Notes: generated by a model from the letters alone, not told the origin. A stretch of 64,000 nucleotides of DNA from Ruminococcus sp. (GCA_015066875.1 SVNM01000003.1:19091-83090), one strand, 5' to 3'; counted from the stretch's first letter, positions 18,822-28,214 are shown. Program-made: numbers and translations.

Positions 18822-18935
18822 TTGTTTTTCCCCCTTTGATATATTTTATCTTTCTTTGATTATAATCCTGTTTCTTTTATCTGTATATAGGGATTCTGAC
18901 CTTTTTTATAGCAAATAGTCTCAAATTTTCGTTTG

Positions 18936-20294
18936 TTATGAGATTAGTCTGTTCTTTAAAAGGCAAAGATCAAATATATCCACTCTTCCGTCATTGTCTG
19001 CGTCTGCCATTTCAGGCTGTTTAAGTGTTGTTGATGACGGGTTGAGAAGCCACATCTGAAGCACTGCAACGTCTGAGATAAGGAAGTTTCCGTCGCCGTT
19101 TATATCTCCCTCCACACTTGCGGGAGCATATGCGTCTCTTATTCTGATAAGCTCCTTCTGAAGCTCGCTGTCGGTCATTCTGTAATTTTTTCTGCTGTAG
19201 TGAAGGTCTGTTACGTCCCAGAGAACAGGACAGATTCCTCCACGTGACATCGAAGCCTCGGCAACTGCACTGATAAATCTTCTTACAGAAGCCTCTTCCT
19301 TATTTTCCTTGGGACAGCCGTATTCACCTATGATTACAGGCACGCCCTTAGATGTAAAGCGTGAAACAAGCTTATCCATATTTCCGTTGAGCTCTGCATA
19401 CTCGGCATCTGTACCCCATGTTGACGTTGCCTTGCCCCAGGAAGCGTCTTCTGTAAGGATAGCAAATCCGGCGGGAGTGTAATAATGAACCGAAACAGCA
19501 CATCTTCCTGCAGGGTCATCAGGCATTTTGAAAAGCGAATCACAGGTAAGAGTTATGTCAGTATTATAGCCTGATATCAGAAGGTGACGCTTTTCGTTGT
19601 TGCCTCCCGAAGAGCGGACGATATCAACAAATTCCTGATTTATTGCATTTACATAGCCGTATGAAACGTCCTTACCTGTGGTGCCTCCCCACTGATTCCA
19701 TACAGATGACCAGCCAAGCTCTTCATTCTGCGACTCGAACATAAGATAATCACCGTAATCGCGGAACTCATCGGAAAGCTGAGTCCATATAGCGCTGTAT
19801 TTTTTCATACACTCATCGTAATTTGTGGGAATTTCCTCAAGCCAGCCACCGTCCCAGTGGAGATTCATAATAACGTAAAGGTCAGCGTCAAGCGCCCAGC
19901 CGATAACCTCTTTTACACGGGCGATATAGTCAGGGTGGATCGTATAATTTCCGTCATCAGACATCATATTGGACCACGCAACAGGAACTCTCACTACTCC
20001 GAAGCCCTCATTGGCATAGCCCTGAATAAGCTCCTTTGTAACGGTAGGACTTCCCCAAGCGGTTTCATAGGCGTTGGGAGTACCGTCACCCCAGTCATCG
20101 ATCCACTGTCCGCTTGATTCAAAGGTATTTCCCAGATTGATACCTATTCCCATATCCTCAATAATATCCATAGTGGTCATATCACGCATAGTATTGTCAT
20201 TTGCGCCAAGAGCAGTATCTGCCTTTTTCCAGCCACCTGCCGAAACAAGCATTGCAGTCGCTGTAACAGCAGAAATAACAGCCTTTAAATTCAT
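18936..20294 (-). CDS. GH5 cellulase/endoglucanase with C-terminal dockerin
   Basis: GINLGNTFES, VVRVPVAWSN, VIMNLHWDGGW, FESQNEELG, IIGEYGCP; GDINGDGNFLISDVAVLQMWLL...ADADNDGRVDIFDLCLLKNRLI. Confidence 0.93.
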   Translation of the reverse strand: MNLKAVISAVTATAMLVSAGGWKKADTALGANDNTMRDMTTMDIIEDMGIGINLGNTFESSGQWIDDWGDGTPNAYETAWGSPTVTKELIQGYANEGFGVVRVPVAWSNMMSDDGNYTIHPDYIARVKEVIGWALDADLYVIMNLHWDGGWLEEIPTNYDECMKKYSAIWTQLSDEFRDYGDYLMFESQNEELGWSSVWNQWGGTTGKDVSYGYVNAINQEFVDIVRSSGGNNEKRHLLISGYNTDITLTCDSLFKMPDDPAGRCAVSVHYYTPAGFAILTEDASWGKATSTWGTDAEYAELNGNMDKLVSRFTSKGVPVIIGEYGCPKENKEEASVRRFISAVAEASMSRGGICPVLWDVTDLHYSRKNYRMTDSELQKELIRIRDAYAPASVEGDINGDGNFLISDVAVLQMWLLNPSSTTLKQPEMADADNDGRVDIFDLCLLKNRLIS

Positions 20295-20335
20295 AAAAAT
20301 TCTCCTTTCAGATTAATCACACATCTGATTACACA

Positions 20336-20366
20336 GGCAGAGCTCATATGCAAGAAGCACTCTGCC
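20336..20366 (-). promoter_or_regulatory. 5-prime UTR hairpin of GH5 cellulase
   Basis: ggcagag...ctctgcc inverted repeat between promoter and start codon. Confidence 0.5.
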
Positions 20367-20393
20367 ATAGACATTACGTTATATTACAATTGA

Positions 20394-20422
20394 ATTATAC
20401 AATCGGTGAAGTGCTATGTCAA
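20394..20422 (-). promoter_or_regulatory. Sigma-A promoter of GH5 cellulase
   Basis: Minus strand TTGACA-17 bp-TATAAT. Confidence 0.8.
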
Positions 20423-20473
20423 CACAGGATATTCGTTTAATCCACCTTTTTTTCAAAATCTGCACTTTTTCTG

Positions 20474-20502
20474 TTGACGATTGATGTAAAATAAGTTATA
20501 AT
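20474..20502 (+). promoter_or_regulatory. Promoter of AraC/GGDEF-like hybrid regulator
   Basis: TTGACG-17 bp-TATAAT. Confidence 0.7.
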
Positions 20503-20528
20503 CATATTGTGTAAAGGAGGTGCTTCAG

Positions 20529-22673
20529 ATGCCAAGAAAAATAATCGCCGTTATTACCGCAAGAGCCGATGACAGCGAGCAAAGAGCTCTTATAAGCGGA
20601 ATTGCTGATATGGCTTTTTCTCTTGACTGCGATGTTGCCGTTTTTTCAAATGTGTACAACCACTGGGTTACCGATGAATTTCTCAACTTTGAAAACCATA
20701 TATACGATTTCTTCTCACCTGAGCTTTTCTGCGGAGTTATTGTTACTGCTGAGGCTTTTCTTGATTTGTCAATCCTCGATGATGTGTTCGTAAAAATACG
20801 TGAAAGCGGTATTCCCGCTGTTATTATCGGTGGCAAGGCTGAGGGCTTTGTAAGTGTCGACTCAGATGATGAAGCCAATATGGAAAAAATCACCGAGCAT
20901 CTTATAACTGCTCACGGAATAAGAAAATTCCATATTCTTACAGGTCCGCCTGATATGGCTGTGTCACCTGTACGAGTAAGAGGCTGTATGAACTCATTTA
21001 AAAAGCATAATATCTCCTTTGACGAAAGCTGTATTTTCTATGGAGATTTCTGGAATACCTCCGGCGAGGCTCTTGCTCAGAGATATCTCAGCGGTGAGCT
21101 TGAAATGCCCGAAGCTATTATCTGCACCAACGATTATATGGCTTACGGACTATGCGATGTGCTTACCTCGGCGGGAGTGCCTATCCCCGAAAAGCTTGCC
21201 GTTACAGGCTATGACCATACCGACGGACGTATTTTCTATTACCCTGTGCTAACAACTTACCGCAGAAACAGATACCAGATGGGCGAAAATGCTGTGAGGA
21301 TTATAATGCAGAAGGAATACTCTGACATATGCAGTGAGGACGGTCTTATGTGCGGAAACTCATGCGGTTGCCGTGTAAATTCCGCTCAGCTGAACGATGA
21401 TACCAGAACCGCGCGTATAGGACAGTTTCACACGGCAATGAACTCTTCTGCCCAGTTTGCAAACCGACTTACCCTGAGCCGTACTCTTTCAGAATATATG
21501 GCTGTTCTCAATGAGTTTTTCTACCTCCTTCACGGAGCTACTACTCTTTATCTTTGTCTCGACAAGGAATGGAACAACACCTATTATGAGGGCGAGGAGT
21601 TTATCTGCTGTAAGGCTTATTATAACTCCACCCCCGAACTGCCTGTCCACTTCAAGCGAAATCAGCTTCTTCCCATTCTGTTTGAAGAGCGTGACAGACC
21701 TGTTGTCTTCTGCTTCAGTCCGCTTTGCTTTCAGACAAGACTTTTCGGATATACCGCACTGATGTACGCTATTCCCCAGTGCTATGATTTCAGCTTCCGC
21801 GACTGGAATAAAACCGTAGCAAATTCACTTGAATTCCTGCGTATGAAAAATGATATCCAGTATCTTACACAGTGTAGACGGGTTTCAACTCTTTATGACT
21901 CGCTTACAGGCTTTTATCATATGCGTGAATTCCGCCAGATTATCGAAACTCTCGGTACCGAATTTTCAGGCGAGTGCTTTTTACAGGCAGTAAAGCTCAG
22001 CTTTTCCGACGACGGCGAGTTCATCTACGGCGAAAATTTCCGTAGCGATATCATCTCCTCATCAGCCGGCGCTATAAAGGACTCATTCGGAAACAAAGCC
22101 GTTTACTGCCGTGGCGGAGACGACCTTTTCCTTGTTCTCTGTCGCGGAGAAAACGCTCACCTGCTTTCGGAAAAGCTTAAGATTATGCTTTATTTCGCAC
22201 TGAACGGAAAATTCGATGAAAACCGTGTTTTTGTAACCTATGCCGAAGTACAGGGAAAGACTGATTCCGATACCGCAGACACTCTGTGCAGAAAGGTAAA
22301 TCAGCTTGCGGAGGAAAACGCTCAGCTTATTCAGGAGCAGAAAAAGCTTCCCCATTACAAATCACTTCTTGCTGTGAGAAACCGTATGCAGAGTCAGCCT
22401 GAAAAGGCTCCCACAACGGAAGAGGTGTGCAGAGCCTTGTGTATGAGCGATGGCTATTTCAGAGTAAGCTATAAAAAATGCTTCGGTACAAGCTATGTTC
22501 AGGACTGCATCAATGCACGTATAAAAAAAGCATGCTACCTTTTGTGTACAACAGCTATGAGCGTGTATGCCATCGCCCTGAAATGCGGTTATACCGATGA
22601 AAAGTACTTCTCACGCCAGTTCAGACAAACTACAGGCTGTTCACCTGTGCAGTACAGAGAAAGATATTGCTGA
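20529..22673 (+). CDS. LacI-type sensor + degenerate GGDEF + AraC HTH hybrid regulator
   Basis: Periplasmic-binding-like N-terminus (IICTNDYMAYGLCDVLTSAGVPIPEKLAVTGYD), DSLTGFYHMREF and RGGDDLFLVL GGDEF-like motifs, C-terminal AraC HTH (ALKCGYTDEKYFSRQFRQTTGCSPVQYRERY). Confidence 0.85.
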   Translation: MPRKIIAVITARADDSEQRALISGIADMAFSLDCDVAVFSNVYNHWVTDEFLNFENHIYDFFSPELFCGVIVTAEAFLDLSILDDVFVKIRESGIPAVIIGGKAEGFVSVDSDDEANMEKITEHLITAHGIRKFHILTGPPDMAVSPVRVRGCMNSFKKHNISFDESCIFYGDFWNTSGEALAQRYLSGELEMPEAIICTNDYMAYGLCDVLTSAGVPIPEKLAVTGYDHTDGRIFYYPVLTTYRRNRYQMGENAVRIIMQKEYSDICSEDGLMCGNSCGCRVNSAQLNDDTRTARIGQFHTAMNSSAQFANRLTLSRTLSEYMAVLNEFFYLLHGATTLYLCLDKEWNNTYYEGEEFICCKAYYNSTPELPVHFKRNQLLPILFEERDRPVVFCFSPLCFQTRLFGYTALMYAIPQCYDFSFRDWNKTVANSLEFLRMKNDIQYLTQCRRVSTLYDSLTGFYHMREFRQIIETLGTEFSGECFLQAVKLSFSDDGEFIYGENFRSDIISSSAGAIKDSFGNKAVYCRGGDDLFLVLCRGENAHLLSEKLKIMLYFALNGKFDENRVFVTYAEVQGKTDSDTADTLCRKVNQLAEENAQLIQEQKKLPHYKSLLAVRNRMQSQPEKAPTTEEVCRALCMSDGYFRVSYKKCFGTSYVQDCINARIKKACYLLCTTAMSVYAIALKCGYTDEKYFSRQFRQTTGCSPVQYRERYC

Positions 22674-22680
22674 GTAATGT

Positions 22681-22976
22681 AACAGGACATTTATCGTTGC
22701 TGTTCTTATATAAGCATTATATATTTTTCGGGGGAAACTTTCTGAAGAAAGTATCCCCCATACCCCCTCCAAAGACTTTTAATCTGAATTTCAGCCCCAT
22801 AGGGTGCACACCGAGAGAATTTTAAGCATCTCAGTTGTTTGTTGTGCACCCTATGGGGCTGAAATTAAAAACTGAAAGTTTTAGGAAAGGAGTTTGAGGG
22901 AAACACTTTTTCAAAAGGGTTTCCCTCAATAAGTGTGTAAAACTTCTATCAAAGCATTAACTATGAATGTCCCGTT
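22681..22976. repeat. Structured intergenic element, copy D (most diverged)
   Basis: AGGACATT...AATGTCCC base; GGGGGAAACTTTCTGAAGAAAGTATCCCCC arm; central CCCCATAGGGTGCACA...TGTGCACCCTATGGGG. Confidence 0.85.
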
Positions 22977-22979
22977 TTA

Positions 22980-23702
22980 TTATTTCCCGCAGATAAATTC
23001 GTTGAGTCCGCTGAATATGGTAAAGGCGACCTTGCGCTGATACTCCTCAGTTTTGAGAAGCTCGGCCTCTTCGGGATTGGATAGAAATCCGCACTCTACC
23101 ATAACTGTGGGATTGTCACTGTAATAGCACAGGAAAAGCTCCTTTCCGCAAAGCTTTATCTCTCTTGTGTTTTCGGGCTGAAGGTACTCTGCAAACTTTT
23201 TCTGCAGAATTCCCGCAAGCTGTTCATTGCTGTTGTTGCTGTCGGAATAAAACATCTGCGCTCCGCTGTATTTGGGATCGGTAAACTGATTCTGGTGAAT
23301 GGATATGCACACAGCATCGGGCTCGCTGTTGAAAATCTCAAGCCTGTTATCCATATCCGAGCTTTTCTGATTTGCAATGCCCTCAATCCCCTTATCGTGA
23401 ATGGATTTGTCGCTGTCTCGTGTAACCTTAACCTCATAGCCGTTTATTTCAAGCATATCCCGAAGAGTAAGAAGTATATTCAGATTAATGCCTTTTTCGG
23501 GAACTCCGTCTGCTGTGGAACAGCCTCCGTCTATACCGCCGTGTCCTGCGTCGAGGATTATCACAGGCTTCTGCTGAGTATAGTCTGCTATGACAGGCAC
23601 GGCTTCATTGCTTCTACCGATAAGTGAAAAGGCTGTGGGAACGGCTACAGCCGTTGCAAGTACAAGAGCTCCCACAATAATTTTTCGTTTGATTTTCTTC
23701 AT
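22980..23702 (-). CDS. N-acetylmuramoyl-L-alanine amidase (CwlD-like)
   Basis: VIILDAGHGGIDGG, SIHQNQF, VMVECGFLSNPEEAELL. Confidence 0.9.
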   Translation of the reverse strand: MKKIKRKIIVGALVLATAVAVPTAFSLIGRSNEAVPVIADYTQQKPVIILDAGHGGIDGGCSTADGVPEKGINLNILLTLRDMLEINGYEVKVTRDSDKSIHDKGIEGIANQKSSDMDNRLEIFNSEPDAVCISIHQNQFTDPKYSGAQMFYSDSNNSNEQLAGILQKKFAEYLQPENTREIKLCGKELFLCYYSDNPTVMVECGFLSNPEEAELLKTEEYQRKVAFTIFSGLNEFICGK

Positions 23703-23814
23703 ATAAGCACTCCCGCAAAGTTATTTTAGTAAAGGATATGCTGTTAAAATGTCCGCTATGACAGAAATTTGTCCTTATACTGCAATAAAAAATCAAAAAG
23801 AGAGAAAATACCCG

Positions 23815-23843
23815 TTGCAGTATCAAAAAAAATATGGTATAAT
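23815..23843 (+). promoter_or_regulatory. Promoter upstream of prfB
   Basis: TTGCAG-17 bp-TATAAT. Confidence 0.6.
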
Positions 23844-23950
23844 AAATAGGATATGGTATCTGAAAGGACTGAATTACTATGGGAATCTGACGTGTTCCGC
23901 TTTTTTCACATACATCAGCTTAATTTTTGTTTACGAAAGGATTGAATTAT

Positions 23951-25069
23951 ATGATTATTCTCGACGACCTCAGAGTCGAAATGGTCGGCTATAGAAAAGA
24001 AATGACCGAGCTTGCCGATGTTCTTAACATCAAGTCTGCTAAGGAAGAGCTTGATGAACTCAACAAACAGGCTTCTCAGGAGGGCTTCTGGGAGGATCTT
24101 GAAAATTCTCAGAAAGTTCTTCAGCAGACAAAGGCTTTGGAAAAGAAAATCGCACGCTATAATCAGCTCAACGACAGCCTTGAGGATCTGATTACTCTCA
24201 TTGAGCTTTCTATCGAGGAAGAGGACGAAAGCTCTATCGAGGAAATCAAGTCTGAATCAGCTATGTTCAAAACAAAGCTTGAGGACGAAAAGCTTTCTAC
24301 TCTGCTTACAGGCGAATACGATAACTCTAACGCTATTCTCACATTCCACGCAGGCGCAGGCGGTACTGAGGCTCAGGACTGGGCTGAAATGCTCTACAGA
24401 ATGTACAACCGCTGGGCTGAGCGCCACGATTATAAGGTTACTCTTATGGATTATCTCGACGGCGATGACGCAGGACTCAAGTCTGCTTCTATTCTCATTG
24501 AGGGCGAAAATGCTTACGGCTATATGAAGTCTGAGTCAGGAGTTCACCGTCTTGTTCGTATATCTCCCTTTGACTCTTCCGGAAGACGTCATACTTCCTT
24601 CTCTGCTCTTGAGGTAATGCCCGAAATCGATGACTCTATCGAGGTTGATATCCGTCCCGAAGATATCGAAATGGAGGTTTACCGTTCAAGCGGTGCAGGC
24701 GGACAGAAGGTTAACAAGACCAGCTCTGCTGTAAGACTTATCCACAAGCCTACAGGAATCGTTGTTTCCTGTCAGACTCAGCGAAGCCAGTATCAGAACA
24801 AGGACTACGCTATGAAGATGCTCCGTTCAAAGCTCATTGAAATCAAAGAGCGTGAGCACCTTGAGAAAATCGAGGACATCAAGGGTGTTCAGAACCAGAT
24901 TGGCTGGGGCTCGCAGATACGCTCATACGTATTTATGCCCTACACTCTTGCCAAGGACCACAGAACAGGCTTTGAAAACGGAAATATCCAGGCTGTAATG
25001 GACGGCGATATTGACGGCTTTATCAACGCTTACCTGAAATCGCTCTCACACGGCACATTACAGAAATAA
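23951..25069 (+). CDS. prfB: Peptide chain release factor 2, no programmed frameshift
   Basis: HAGAGGTEAQDWAEML and SSGAGGQKVNKTSSAVRL (GGQ); no internal UGA needed. Confidence 0.96.
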   Translation: MIILDDLRVEMVGYRKEMTELADVLNIKSAKEELDELNKQASQEGFWEDLENSQKVLQQTKALEKKIARYNQLNDSLEDLITLIELSIEEEDESSIEEIKSESAMFKTKLEDEKLSTLLTGEYDNSNAILTFHAGAGGTEAQDWAEMLYRMYNRWAERHDYKVTLMDYLDGDDAGLKSASILIEGENAYGYMKSESGVHRLVRISPFDSSGRRHTSFSALEVMPEIDDSIEVDIRPEDIEMEVYRSSGAGGQKVNKTSSAVRLIHKPTGIVVSCQTQRSQYQNKDYAMKMLRSKLIEIKEREHLEKIEDIKGVQNQIGWGSQIRSYVFMPYTLAKDHRTGFENGNIQAVMDGDIDGFINAYLKSLSHGTLQK

Positions 25070-25071
25070 TA

Positions 25072-25106
25072 TCAAAGGGACTGCATAAACTGCAGTCCCT
25101 TTTTGT
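25072..25106 (+). terminator. Intrinsic terminator of prfB
   Basis: aaagggactgca-taaac-tgcagtcccttttt. Confidence 0.85.
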
Positions 25107-25125
25107 GTGTGACAGATACAAATCT

Positions 25126-25419
25126 GTAGGGGACGATGCACCCCAAGAGTACTTCCTTCGGGCGCCCACATCGTCCCGATATTTACACAATCTGTTATTT
25201 CAATCTGATGTAGGGGCGGATATCATCCGCCCGAAACACCGCAACAATGAATTATCCCGTTGCACATAAAATTGTAGGGGACGATGCCCACATCGTCCCG
25301 CACAAATAAAACAACGTCACGTATACACGCTGTTCAATAACGGGCGGATGCTCACATCCGCCCTACACATTCGGTAAATCAACATATGCAAAAATAAAAG
25401 GGCGGATTTTATCCGCCCT
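25126..25419. repeat. Cluster of five short palindromic intergenic repeats
   Basis: GTAGGGGACGATG...CATCGTCCC (25126-25180, 25274-25300) and GGGCGGAT...ATCCGCCC (25210-25234, 25341-25369, 25400-25419). Confidence 0.85.
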
Positions 25420-25447
25420 GAATATGTACGATAATCAATCCCGTCCA

Positions 25448-25921
25448 TTACTTCTGCTTGTTTGCGGAAGCTGTTGCCTTGCCTTCTATTCTTGACTTCA
25501 TAACCTTCATTTCCTGAAGTGCACGTGAATAGTGAAGCTCGGTATCGTTCATAAGCTTGTTTACTGAATTGATTGCATTCTGCTGAAGTGTCTTTGAAGC
25601 TGTCTGAGCCTTTGTAAGCATATCAATAGCCTTTTTCTTTGCCTCAGTAACAATAGCTTCCTTAGAAACTATCTGCGCTGCGCGCTCCTCAGCCTTTCTG
25701 ATAATAGCCTCTGCATTGATTTTAGCTTCATTAAGAATTCTCTGGCAGTCAAACTCAATCTTCTTAGCCTCTTTAAGCTCGTGAGGCATATTAAGACGCA
25801 CGTCGTTGATAAGCTCGCGGAGTCTTTCGCCGTCGATTACCTTTTTATGTGATGCAAAGGGCACGGAAGCAGACTTGTCAAGAAGCTCGTCCATTTCTTC
25901 AAGAATTTCATCAATACTCAT
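25448..25921 (-). CDS. Coiled-coil ATPase-like protein of unknown function
   Basis: 157 aa, Ala/Lys/Glu-rich coiled coil; downstream of coaD. Confidence 0.65.
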   Translation of the reverse strand: MSIDEILEEMDELLDKSASVPFASHKKVIDGERLRELINDVRLNMPHELKEAKKIEFDCQRILNEAKINAEAIIRKAEERAAQIVSKEAIVTEAKKKAIDMLTKAQTASKTLQQNAINSVNKLMNDTELHYSRALQEMKVMKSRIEGKATASANKQK

Positions 25922-25927
25922 ATTAAT

Positions 25928-26419
25928 TTACCTCTCTTTAACTAATCTTTCTTTTATATTTTCAAGAATACATTCGGGAACAAAGTGGCTTATATCGCCT
26001 CCGAAATAAGCAATCTGCTTTACCACACTTGAACTGAGGTACATATTTTCGGAAGCTGTTGTAAGGAATACAGTTTCTGCACCTGCATACAGCTTTTTAT
26101 TGGCGAGAGCCATCTGAAATTCATATTCAAAGTCACTTACAGCTCTTAAACCCTTGACAATGGCAATTGCGCCCACATTCTTGACGTAATCGGCAAGCAA
26201 TCCGTCGAGAATATCAATAACCACGTTATCAAGATTTTTTGTAACAGCCTCGATCATCAGCATACGCTCGGTAGCTGTAAAGCTTGGCTGGCTTTTTCCT
26301 GCATTTCTTGAAATCAGCACGATAACCTTATCAAAGAGCTTTGAAGCACGTGTGATGATATCAAGATGTCCGAGGGTTACAGGGTCAAAGCTTCCGGGAC
26401 AAACGGCTATTCTTCTCAT
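25928..26419 (-). CDS. coaD: Phosphopantetheine adenylyltransferase
   Basis: AVCPGSFDPVTLGHLDIITRA, IAIVKGLRAVSDFEYEFQMA, YLSSSVVKQIA. Confidence 0.97.
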   Translation of the reverse strand: MRRIAVCPGSFDPVTLGHLDIITRASKLFDKVIVLISRNAGKSQPSFTATERMLMIEAVTKNLDNVVIDILDGLLADYVKNVGAIAIVKGLRAVSDFEYEFQMALANKKLYAGAETVFLTTASENMYLSSSVVKQIAYFGGDISHFVPECILENIKERLVKER

Positions 26420-26424
26420 TTTAC

Positions 26425-26979
26425 TTATTCCTCCTCATCGTCATCGGGCTTACGATAAATGGTTACGTTGATCTTTCCGTATTTGTAAGTCTTTCTGACA
26501 ACAAGTCCGTCGGGAGCCTCAGGCGCCTGTGCACCTGACTCATACTCACAGATTATACTTCCCCCCGCATTGAGCTTCTGTGAAGCAAGCGGAAGAACTC
26601 TGTCAATATGTCCGCAGTTATAGGGCGGATCGAGAATGATTATATCAAAAGACGAAGCTGTAAGACGGATATAGTCAAAGCTGTCTCTTGAGATGATCTC
26701 TGCCTGTGAAATGAGCTTTGTCTCACGCAGATTATCGGTAATGCATTTTATTGAGCGGGCGGAATTATCCACAAAAACAGCCCTTGAAGCACCTCGGCTG
26801 AGCGCCTCAATACCCATCTGACCGCTTCCTGCAAAAAGGTCGAGCACAACCGCACCTTCAAGCTCAAACTGAACGGCTGAAAAAACAGCCTCCTTGACCT
26901 TATCGGTGGTAGGTCTTACGTCGAGGCCTTCAGGTGTAGAAAGTCTGCGTCCTCTTGCGATACCGGTAATAACTCTCAT
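26425..26979 (-). CDS. rsmD: 16S rRNA (guanine966-N2)-methyltransferase
   Basis: MRVITGIARGRRL, RPTTDKVKEAVFS, LDLFAGSGQMGIEALSRGA, ILDPPY. Confidence 0.95.
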   Translation of the reverse strand: MRVITGIARGRRLSTPEGLDVRPTTDKVKEAVFSAVQFELEGAVVLDLFAGSGQMGIEALSRGASRAVFVDNSARSIKCITDNLRETKLISQAEIISRDSFDYIRLTASSFDIIILDPPYNCGHIDRVLPLASQKLNAGGSIICEYESGAQAPEAPDGLVVRKTYKYGKINVTIYRKPDDDEEE

Positions 26980-27200
26980 AATAAGACTCCGCAACGTGCG
27001 AAGGCAATAAGCTTCAGCACGAAGTCTCCGTATTTACGGCTACGGGTGCCGTATTTCCGAAGAATATAAATTTTCAGATTATATCAGATTAATTATAACC
27101 GATTTTCTTCAGCTTGTCTATATTATTTCCGCAAAATAGGCGATTTTGCACAAATATTTCTCCCTGTAACTATGCACTTTTACATCTTCTCAGCAAAAAA

Positions 27201-27571
27201 ATACCAGAGAATTTAAAGGTAATGACCATACAGAAGTAATTACGTATAATAATGAGGAAAACCCTTTTGAAAAAGTGTTTTCCTCAAACTCCTTTCCTAA
27301 AACTTTCAAGTTTTAATTTCAGCCCCATAGGGTGCACACAGAGAAATACTTATATTTCTTTTTTACTTGGTGTGTGTACCCTATGGGGCTGAAATTAGAC
27401 TCAAAAGTCTTTGTAGGGGGTGTGGGTGACTCCCCACAGTGTGGGGAGATGTCAGCGAAGCTGACAGAGGGGACGGGTGCCTGTCAGGCATAAACTTTCT
27501 TCAGAAAGGTTCCCCCACTAAATACATATAATACTTCTATATGAGCATAACCCTTAACTGCTCCGGTATTT
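27201..27571. repeat. Structured intergenic element, copy E (inverted, one sub-module insertion)
   Basis: AAAAATACC...GGTATTTTT base; central hairpin; sub-module at 27426-27492 shared with copy A. Confidence 0.87.
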
Positions 27572-27584
27572 TTAATATTCACAA

Positions 27585-28214
27585 TCAGCTGATAGCGTCC
27601 ATTGAATCAGGTGAAAGCTTCCAGCCCTCGCCCTTGATTTTGATAACATCAAGCTCAGTTTCGTCTGAGTTCTTACCTTCCTTACCCTTTACAGTAAGCT
27701 CAACCTCAAGCTCATAGCCCTTTGAGATTTCGATATCAGAGTCATAAGCACTGCTGTAGAGAGTCTCAAGCTCTTTAAGATCGTCCTTATCGATTTTTTC
27801 CTTATCCTTGATCTTGATTGAGAACTTAGCGTTATCGCCATACTGCTCTTTAGCGCTCTCGGTGATATAGCCAAGAAGGTTATCCATAAGCTCTAAACCT
27901 TCCTTACCCACTTCATCGATCATATCATCAGTAAGCATTGTTTCCATAAACTTTTCGCCATCGCCCTTGTTAAGAGCCTTTTCAAAATCCTTTACAGGAG
28001 TCTTATATCCGCCTGAAAGCGAAGAAATAAGCATAACAAGGATAATGATCAGGAGCAGTGCTCCACCCGCAATAACGATCATTCCCTTTGTCTGATTATT
28101 TGTAGCCGGCTGATTGATCTCCTCTGCTGTCACAGCGGGAGTTGTCTGGGCTCCACCGCAATCGCAAGCTGAACCCTCGGGAATTTCCTTCCCGCAGAAT
28201 TTACAAAATGCCAT
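27585..28214 (-). CDS. Zinc-ribbon single-TM protein
   Basis: MAFCKFCGKEIPEGSACDCGG plus TM segment. Confidence 0.75.
   Translation of the reverse strand: MAFCKFCGKEIPEGSACDCGGAQTTPAVTAEEINQPATNNQTKGMIVIAGGALLLIIILVMLISSLSGGYKTPVKDFEKALNKGDGEKFMETMLTDDMIDEVGKEGLELMDNLLGYITESAKEQYGDNAKFSIKIKDKEKIDKDDLKELETLYSSAYDSDIEISKGYELEVELTVKGKEGKNSDETELDVIKIKGEGWKLSPDSMDAIS

Noticed and set aside
23951-24050. Programmed +1 frameshift in prfB
   Set aside because: No in-frame UGA; the frame is continuous from the SD-preceded ATG.
25126-25419. CRISPR-like array
   Set aside because: Units are palindromes of two different families with irregular spacing; no constant repeat/spacer periodicity and no cas genes.
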